Source of the DNA: Siphonodentalium dalli
Taxonomy: Eukaryota; Mollusca; Scaphopoda; Gadilida; Siphonodentaliidae
Direction: 5' to 3'
NCBI GenBank assembly: GCA_032622095.1
Contig: CP136066.1
Span: 100,957,319 to 101,021,318 of the forward strand
Length of the DNA: 64,000 nt
Part shown: in pieces, positions 57,717 through 64,000 of the stretch
Layout: each line of letters opens with the position of its first letter
How positions within the stretch are numbered: position 1 is the first letter of the stretch
The notes under the pieces: generated by a model
Database searches by the model: none
What the model was told of the DNA's origin: nothing
Seen by the model: the letters and a program-made list of their open reading frames with translations, nothing else
Translations under genes and position numbers: made by a program

Positions 57717-59991
57717 TATAACAGTCCACCTGCCCTCCGTTGAACATTAAACATATATACGTCTCCCAAAATGTGACTTTTATTATACATGGTTCTAATC
57801 ATGTACACCAAGATTGAAAACGTGAGTTTCGCTCAGTAGGCAGCGTGTTATAAACGTGGTGTGTTGGGGCGCTATGTGAAAAAAATTCCCCTCCTGAAAA
57901 TTGGTGTCAATCGTCAAATAAAAGCCAAAAAATAATGTTTGTTTTCAATTTGACAACTGATGTATCTCGTACAAACTGAAATATGCGGAATTCCCATATA
58001 CATGTGCCCTAATATTACTAAATTGAAGAGGAAATGTTATCTACATTTTGAGAGGGATATATTGTCCAATATTAACCCTTTTCGTGTATAATTTGGCAAT
58101 TTATAATAAAAATTTACCTAATTTAACAGAAAATGACAATTAAAACTACTTTAATAGCAATATGAAGCGGCCATAAGTCAATGGGAATATCTAAACAAAC
58201 TGATACAGCATCAGACAAAGCCTCTGGCATGAATTTATATCAGATGGCAGGGCATATAGTCTGTTTAACATATCTCGGCTACAGGGTGTCGGAAAGTACC
58301 AGGGCAATCAATGTAGCATTCCCCAATAGGGGGCTAACACTCCTAACATGTCGCCGTTATCATTTGAAAATCAGAAAATATTAAATTAACAACTTATCAT
58401 GCCGACTCTGGAACACATTTAGCTCCCTGATTCCAACATCGACATATATATGTCGTATCACGACAACCCGGACAAAACTGCCATATTTTGTACATTTCGT
58501 ACATATGTATGTGTGATTCAATTCTTGTCCGGGAAACCGACCTTTTTGGCTTTATTTCTGGCCACTAGACAACATTTTTCAGACGGATCACTAAGCCAGT
58601 TTGATTCAAATTATAGTGAGAAAATGTCAGATGTATAGAAATGTATACATTTTTGTGAAGCTAAGATATAATGCCACCTTTATTGGAACCCCCGTCCAAG
58701 ATGGCCGCCAAAATGGCAGCCGGAACTGGAAATTTATCATTGGAGCAATGAAATATGCCATTCATGTGGTCCCGGCTCTTCTGATCCCTCAAACATTCGA
58801 TTTTACAGAACGCAGAATAAAATTTCATCAAAATCACCCTTGGGATTCTAGTCATATTTCAACGATAGTTGGACAGAACTTTGCAATGTAAGGGAGGCAT
58901 ACCATTACATGAATATTCCAACTCAATGGTACCAAACTTGCCACTTGGCTCAAAATGGCGGCCAAAATATGGAAAATGGAATTTATTGCACCAGCATGCC
59001 ATGTAATCGCTTATAAGTTGTGGCCGATGAACAAAATTGGTTATTCTGTCTTATATCCATTGAATACTCACATTACTGGTGTACCCTGGTTAATTGTTAC
59101 TATTTTAACCACTGACATTACCAGAAACATTGGATTTTTCTATCACAAACTTGACATCAAAATCGGCAAAAATTAACTTTTCAGGTTTGGACCATTTTTT
59201 CAAGTAAATTGAAACTATCGTTGGTATCAGATATGTTTATTGTTTTTATCTGTCTTAAATGTGTCACAGTGATGTATTTTTAGACCAAATTCCACAAGAT
59301 GGCTTGCAAAATGACAACCAAATTAGGCAAAAGAAAAGTTGATTTTTTGCATCTATCCCGAACATTATTCTCTGCTGTTCCGAAAAGGTAGTAAATTATG
59401 ACTCACTTTGTTATTAACCATGCTACTTAATAGTATGAAAACTAAATGTTATATTATGGTTGTTCTAGTACGATATGCGACAGTGAGTCATTGTATAATC
59501 ATGAAATTCAACTACCAAACTTATACACAATCATCTCGGGTTCCCATCATCTCAATGATATCAGAAGTTTTATGGACCGTGGTTTAAATATGCCATTGTC
59601 AAAAGTGGCGCCATTCGAGTCATAAATGGGCATGGCTAGGATGACAAAAGCTGATACAAATATGTTTATCACTAATTTCCACCAAATTCATACACGTTCT
59701 CAAATTATACGAGGAACCAAATCATGTGGGATTTACTGTATTTTTTCGGATTATTCCACAGTAATTGACTTAATTATGATTGCTGTAATTTAGAACAAAT
59801 CGCGTTTTCTTCATCACTTTTTTTTTTTTTTTCAGAGTGCCGTACCGTATATGTAAAACATGTAGGCAACGTACTGCAGTTATATATAGATATTTTGTGT
59901 ATTTATCAACCTATCTTATCCCTTCTTCCAAATTGGCCAGATATATAATCTGGAGCTCCAAATGAATTATCTCCATTTAACCTCGTTTCAG
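57717..59991. other. 3' part of intron 1, copy B; no gene
   Basis: 58680-59330 has three diverged repeats of AAGATGGCCGCCAAAATGGC type (58698, 58952, 59298). 59570-59760 is an inverted copy of the ~150-bp unit seen at 24950-26780. The last ~110 bases match copy A upstream of exon 2. The 60-96-codon frames here carry no motifs. Confidence 0.45.
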
Positions 59992-60432
59992 TTGAAGAAC
60001 TTGTGACTGTGTGTAGTGACTTGCTTGTGGCAGGAACCGAAACAACTGCCTCCACAATGAGGTGGTTCTTCGTCTACATAATGCAGAACCCGGATATACA
60101 AAAACAAATACAAGCGGAAATAGACGAGCACATTCCGGCCGATCGACTGCCGACTATGGAAGACAAGCCGAGATTGGTCAACATGGAGGCGGCCATATTG
60201 GAAACGCTCAGACTTTCCACTCTAGTGCCCTTCAGTTTACCTCATCGAGCAGCTGAAGATTTCGAATTCAAAGGTTATAAAATACCATAGGATGCATACC
60301 TTTTGCCGAACCTATATTCTGTGCACTTCGACGAACAACTCTTCCCGAATGCAGATAAATTTGACCCGTCTAGGTTCATCGACGGGGAAAATAAGATAAG
60401 ACATTTGGACGAGAACATACCGTTTTCTATAG
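59992..60432 (+). pseudogene. P450 copy B, exon with I-helix and K-helix, nonsense codon
   Basis: Acceptor CCTCGTTTCAG ends at 59991; donor ATAG|GTAACA at 60433. IEELVTVCSDLLVAGTETTA through [15 protein letters not shown] is intact. TAG at 60288-60290 follows GYKIP. Afterwards [15 protein letters not shown] and FDPSRFIDG continue in frame to FSI. Confidence 0.92.
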
Positions 60433-61432
60433 GTAACATTGAGTTATATGATTTTATCATTCGCTCACTACATCTATTAGCATGCCTAAAATAAACGATA
60501 CGTGTATTATGTCAATATAGCTTTTTTATGTCAACGCAGCTTTACAAGATAGAATATTTTATTGCATTAACACCTGTGCAGCTGCAAACATAATTATAAC
60601 ATATAATTTATAACACACAACATAAAACATACATTACCATTACCGAATATAGAAGAACACGGATTCGAGTACACGTGACCCTGGAGTGTGACATGTTCTA
60701 GAAAGTCATTCTCGAAAGAAGGCGTCCATAGTCTGGTAGAATTTTTCAACTTGCCATTCTATCATGCTTATATATGGAAGGTCATATATGGGTGGCAATT
60801 TTTTTTTTTATAACACGATAAATGAAAATCAATAGTGTAAAAAAACAAACAATCAGGATGTAAAATCCAAATCAATAGACGTCGTTTAAAACTTAATGCT
60901 CGTTTTTTAGATTATATGACGAATAGTTCACACCCAATAATTCACTAACAAAAAAATAAATGTCACGTTTGTTTGTTTTCACTAGTCCAAGCTAACTGTA
61001 TAGATTTTTGAAATCATTAGTTAATAATAAATCCATATACTTACGATTAAAGCAATAGACGTCGTTTCAAAATTCACTTATCAAATAATCAATATTATGT
61101 TGTAGTCGGTTGCAGTGTGAATTATTATACATGACACATCATTCACGAGTCAAAATATGACAAAGACAATCAATGGGAAAGTACTCTATCGTATACCAAT
61201 AGACAAAACACAATTTCATAAATCTCAAGCAACTTTTAATAGACATCATGCAACTTTAATAAAGGTCGCAAGGGCCGCCATTTGTGAAGTACTGTATGTG
61301 GAAAGAACTCTATCGCGGAAATGATGATAACGAAATTTAACAGATGCCACGCAATTTAAATGTCTTTGGAGGGTGTTTTTGTGATGTAGTCCCCAGGCTA
61401 TTTTATAAATATAAATGAAATTATGAGATTAA

Positions 61433-61797
61433 AGGTACAAAATCCGATTCGATGGTCCCCATATCATCAGATTCCAACAACATCAACATATCTTTAAATG
61501 CCGCTCCAGTTATCAATAGATTAATTGCCAAAAAATAATGCATACACTGACAACTCTAGTATAAAATTACCCAAAAGAGTGCTATATATCAACATTTTGT
61601 TCAACGCAATTTGGTAACGAGAGTATGTCTGTCTGCATTCGTCGAATATTTCCCAGGTCGCCAAATATTCTAGGTGTTGAAAAATAACAGATTTCCAATA
61701 ATTTATATCTGATAACTCAGCTTTAATGGGTGGGTTCCTCGACTCGAATCAAATGTTGTTTTGCCCCCGGAGCCAAAGAAATAGTAATCTAAGAGCT
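61433..61797 (+). mobile_element. TTAA-MITE family copy 3, in intron 2 of copy B
   Basis: TTAA at 61429-61432, then AGGTACAAAATCCGATTCGA. The right end AAGAGCT meets TTAA at 61798-61801. The body shares GATGGTCCCCATATCATCAG and CTCGACTCGAATCAAAT with copy 2. It is 365 bp, larger than the 259-bp copy at 39220, and absent from copy A intron 2. Confidence 0.65.
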
Positions 61798-62159
61798 TTA
61801 ATTCGCATTATGCTTTAATCACCTGTCTAATAATATTGTTTATAACGTTTAGTGATTTGGAACCTATCTTAGAACATAAACGAAGCATAATGCTTGAGAA
61901 TTTGCGAATAATTAACTATTGATTCTGAATATCTATACAATAGGTTTGGATGGACGACTATTAAAATGAAACGTAATATTGCGTTTGGTACATGCTTGGG
62001 TTAAAATATTCGTTAGAAAATCTCAAAAACATAACATTGATTTTATACGATGTCTATTTATTTGGAATTGACATATTGATTTTCATGTTCATTCTTTTTA
62101 TTTTTATTCGACATCTATTAGCCTATGTATAGGCCTATATCATATTTGTATAATATTCG

Positions 62160-62345
62160 GGCAACGCATGGGTCATCTGCGTTCACATGCAGACCTGTGG
62201 TTGACGCATACGGCCAACACATGCGACTATCAGGTTAGGCACAAGGTTTAAACCATACATATATCACTGGCGCTTTCACAGGTTTGTGGCTTCGAAAGTT
62301 TTGAAATCGGATGCGTTTATCTGGGCGCATGTCTGTGAATGTGGC
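62160..62345. mobile_element. Foldback MITE in intron 2 of copy B
   Basis: Counterpart of 21230-21420 in copy A. The CCATACATATATCACTGGC region (about 62257) is the reverse complement of the copy A sequence, while GAAATCGGATGCGTTTATCTG (about 62305) matches one arm directly. Confidence 0.45.
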
Positions 62346-62523
62346 TTGAAGTATTGTTGACCAAATTTATGGCCGCACATGCATAGTCTTACTCGAGAGA
62401 TTTTTTTCGCAAATACCTTGTATTTAATATATATGATTTGGTCAAACTCGTGCAGTTATAATGAGATGCATATTAGAGGCAAGGCAGTAATCCAAATGTG
62501 ACGCTGATTTATTACCATTCCAG

Positions 62524-62705
62524 GCCGTCGTATCTGCCTCGGAGAATCTCTTGCTAGGATGGAGCTCTTCCTTTTTCTGTCAGCGTTGTTGCAGCGGTTC
62601 GAAATCCTACCACCAGAGGGCAGCCCGCCTCCGCCATCCAAAGGAACGCTGGGAGTGACGCACGGGCCTTACCCATTCCTTCTAAGAGCCGTCAAGCGTC
62701 ATTAA
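62524..62705 (+). CDS. P450 copy B, terminal exon with haem-binding cysteine
   Basis: The acceptor ACCATTCCAG ends at 62523. [20 protein letters not shown] to AVKRH with TAA at 62703-62705. It differs from copy A mainly at silent sites. It would be untranslated past the exon 2 nonsense codon. Confidence 0.93.
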
Positions 62706-62728
62706 AGAGTCAAATGTTAAAGTCTCTA

Positions 62729-62734
62729 AATAAA
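62729..62734 (+). promoter_or_regulatory. AATAAA after the copy B stop codon
   Basis: CTCTAAATAAACAG in copy B corresponds to CTCTAAAACAG in copy A. So the hexamer, 24 bases after the stop, is present only in B. It is unusually close to the stop for a poly(A) signal. Confidence 0.35.
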
Positions 62735-63108
62735 CAGTTTTCATTTTCCGTTCATGGATGTTCAATAAGGGTACATTCACACTCTGACAATTATGCAGAC
62801 AATTGGTCGTAGAAGGATATATGTGCTAGTAAATGAACGACAAACTACCTTTAAGATGCATATTTCCTACTACATGCGCAGTGGGATCACTACAATCCCA
62901 TAAGTTATTATCAACAACACACATTTGCTATTAATGGACTGCATGTTCGACTAAAAGTCGGTATTTATTTAGAAGTGTAGTTATATGGTAATAACACTGA
63001 ACTGTGATACAATTTATGAGAGTTAGTTCGAGGACTAAACACAGCGGATAGCTTTACACCAATGAATTATATACTATAGACAATATTGGATCACCCAAAG
63101 CCATTTTT

Positions 63109-64000
63109 AGCTCAACTTACTTTGTAAGTTTGAGCTATTGCCATGGGTTGGCGTCCGTCGTCCGTGTGTGCATGCGGCCGTGCGTCCGTCAACAATTTCC
63201 TTTGGCGCGGGCTACATGTCGTACCTTGGTCTGATCTTCATGAAATTTGTCATGAATGTTGACATTGACATGTAGATGGGAACGGGTCATTCGGCCAAAA
63301 AACATGGCCGCTGGTGGCCATCTTGGATTTAAAAATTAAATCCATTGGCGCGGGCTACAGGCCGTACTATTGATCTGATCATGATGAAATTTGTCACGGA
63401 TGTTAATATTGACATGTAGATGGGAACGAGTAATTTTGGGGTCGTTCGGTCAAAAAACATGGCCGCCAGCAGCCATCTTGAATTTTACTCTTTGCATGAC
63501 TAAATCCTTTGGCGCGGGCTACAGGCCGTAGCTTTGGTCGGATCATCATGAAATTTGTCATGGATTTTAACAATGACATGTAGATGGGAACGAGTAATTT
63601 TGGGATCTTTTGGTCAAAAACATAGCTGCCAGCAGCCATCTTGGATTTTACTCTTCGCATGACTAAATCCTTTGGCACAGGCTACAGGTTGTACCTTTGG
63701 TCAGATCATCATGAGATTTGTCATGGCTGTTGACATTGACATGTAGATAGAAACGAGTCATTTTGGGGTCATTCTGACAAAAACATGGCTGCTGGCGGCC
63801 ATTCTGGATTTCAAAATTAAATCCTTTGGCGCGGGCTACAGGTCGTACTATTCATCTGATCATGATAAAATTTGTCATGGATATTAATATTGAAATGTAG
63901 ATGGGAACGAGTAATTTTGGGGTCGTTCGGCCCAAAAACATGGCCGCCAGCAGCCATCTTGGATTTGACTCTTTGCATGACTAAATCCTTTGGCGCGGGC
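63109..64000 (+). mobile_element. AGCTCA-type element with hairpin start and ~160-bp repeats, runs off window
   Basis: Starts AGCTCAACTTACTTTGTAAG, then TTTGAGCT (a hairpin), then a GTCCGTCGTCCGTG tract. Units starting GGCGCGGGCTACA follow at 63204, 63347, 63512, 63674, 63828 and 63992, each with ATCATGAAATTTGTCATGGA and ACATGGCCGCCAGCAGCCAT. The equivalent site downstream of copy A (26950-26966, AAAGCCATTTTATTTACA) is empty. The minus-strand frame 63403-63678 is a repeat by-product. Confidence 0.7.

Larger units (their letters stand above)
51580..62705 (+). pseudogene. Cytochrome P450, CYP2-like, copy B, premature TAG in exon 2
   Basis: Exons 51580-52095, 59992-60432 and 62524-62705 match copy A in length, phase and splice sites. 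The C-helix ([10 protein letters not shown]), I-helix (AGTET), K-helix (ETLR) and haem loop (IGRRICLG) are all encoded. However, codon 60288-60290 is TAG where copy A has ACG (Thr of KIPTDAY). Termination there removes the PxRF region and haem cysteine, so no holoenzyme could form. The frame is open again afterwards and substitutions elsewhere look conservative, so the lesion is probably young. An assembly error, polymorphism or readthrough cannot be excluded. 5' exons were not found. Confidence 0.88.

Noticed and set aside
63403-63678. 91-codon minus frame with internal repeats
   Set aside because: It simply reads through the ~160-bp GGCGCGGGCTACA units.

Overview
This window is animal nuclear DNA, most likely from a marine mollusc (bivalve-like). 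That reading rests on intron-split clan-2 cytochrome P450 exons, C2H2 zinc fingers and a very dense repeat load: LINEs, Penelope, BEL/Pao and Gypsy remnants, Helitron-like tandem elements and MITEs. It also rests on repeat families opening with AGCTCA plus GTCC-type microsatellites, which I associate with molluscs from memory. No prokaryotic organisation, tRNA, rRNA or CRISPR array was seen.

Host genes. The backbone is a tandem duplication of a CYP2-like P450 gene on the + strand. Copy A has coding exons at 12172-12687, 18072-18512 and 21530-21711. Copy B has exons at 51580-52095, 59992-60432 and 62524-62705. Matching exons have identical lengths (516, 441 and 182 bp) and identical splice phases. 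Together they encode the C-helix to the C-terminus; the first ~110-130 residues were not found for either copy. Copy A reads open through the haem-binding cysteine. Copy B has an in-frame TAG at 60288-60290, before the haem motif, so it looks like a pseudogene or null allele. Between the copies lie a C2H2 zinc-finger terminal exon (38404-38899, minus), a one-finger N-terminal exon with a possible 5' UTR exon and ETS site (37102-37869, plus), and a fragment resembling the N-terminus of a YqaJ-nuclease-associated family (32023-32280, minus).

Mobile DNA, left to right. A broken LINE (1-2781). Helitron-like units at 5.8-6.8 kb and 8.7-9.5 kb. A 21-bp satellite with a hairpin MITE in intron 1 of copy A. 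A LINE 3' fragment (15.3-15.9 kb). A TAA-flanked MITE (16.15-17.07 kb). An AGCTCA element (18.6-20.8 kb). A 4.86-kb Helitron-like insertion just 3' of copy A (21992-26855). A Penelope-like element split by a foldback MITE (28.8-29.96 kb). A Gypsy pol scrap abutting a 5'-truncated LINE (30.6-31.9 kb). A LINE with an intact 1153-residue ORF2 (33463-36924). A Harbinger-like element nested inside a TTAA-flanked MITE (39220-42060). A head-to-tail Helitron-like array (43.1-45.56 kb). Finally, the greatly expanded satellite of copy B intron 1, with a BEL/Pao remnant inside it (55121-56888).

The two P450 copies act as natural empty-site controls for each other. Several insertions can be read to the base by comparing them: an A|T insertion at 21991/26856, and T-run insertions at 18606 and 63108. 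This is the most informative property of the window. The best candidate for something under-described is the family of tandem, TC...CTAG-bounded Helitron-like units with (ACAG)n tracts and variable numbers of internal 122-bp repeats.
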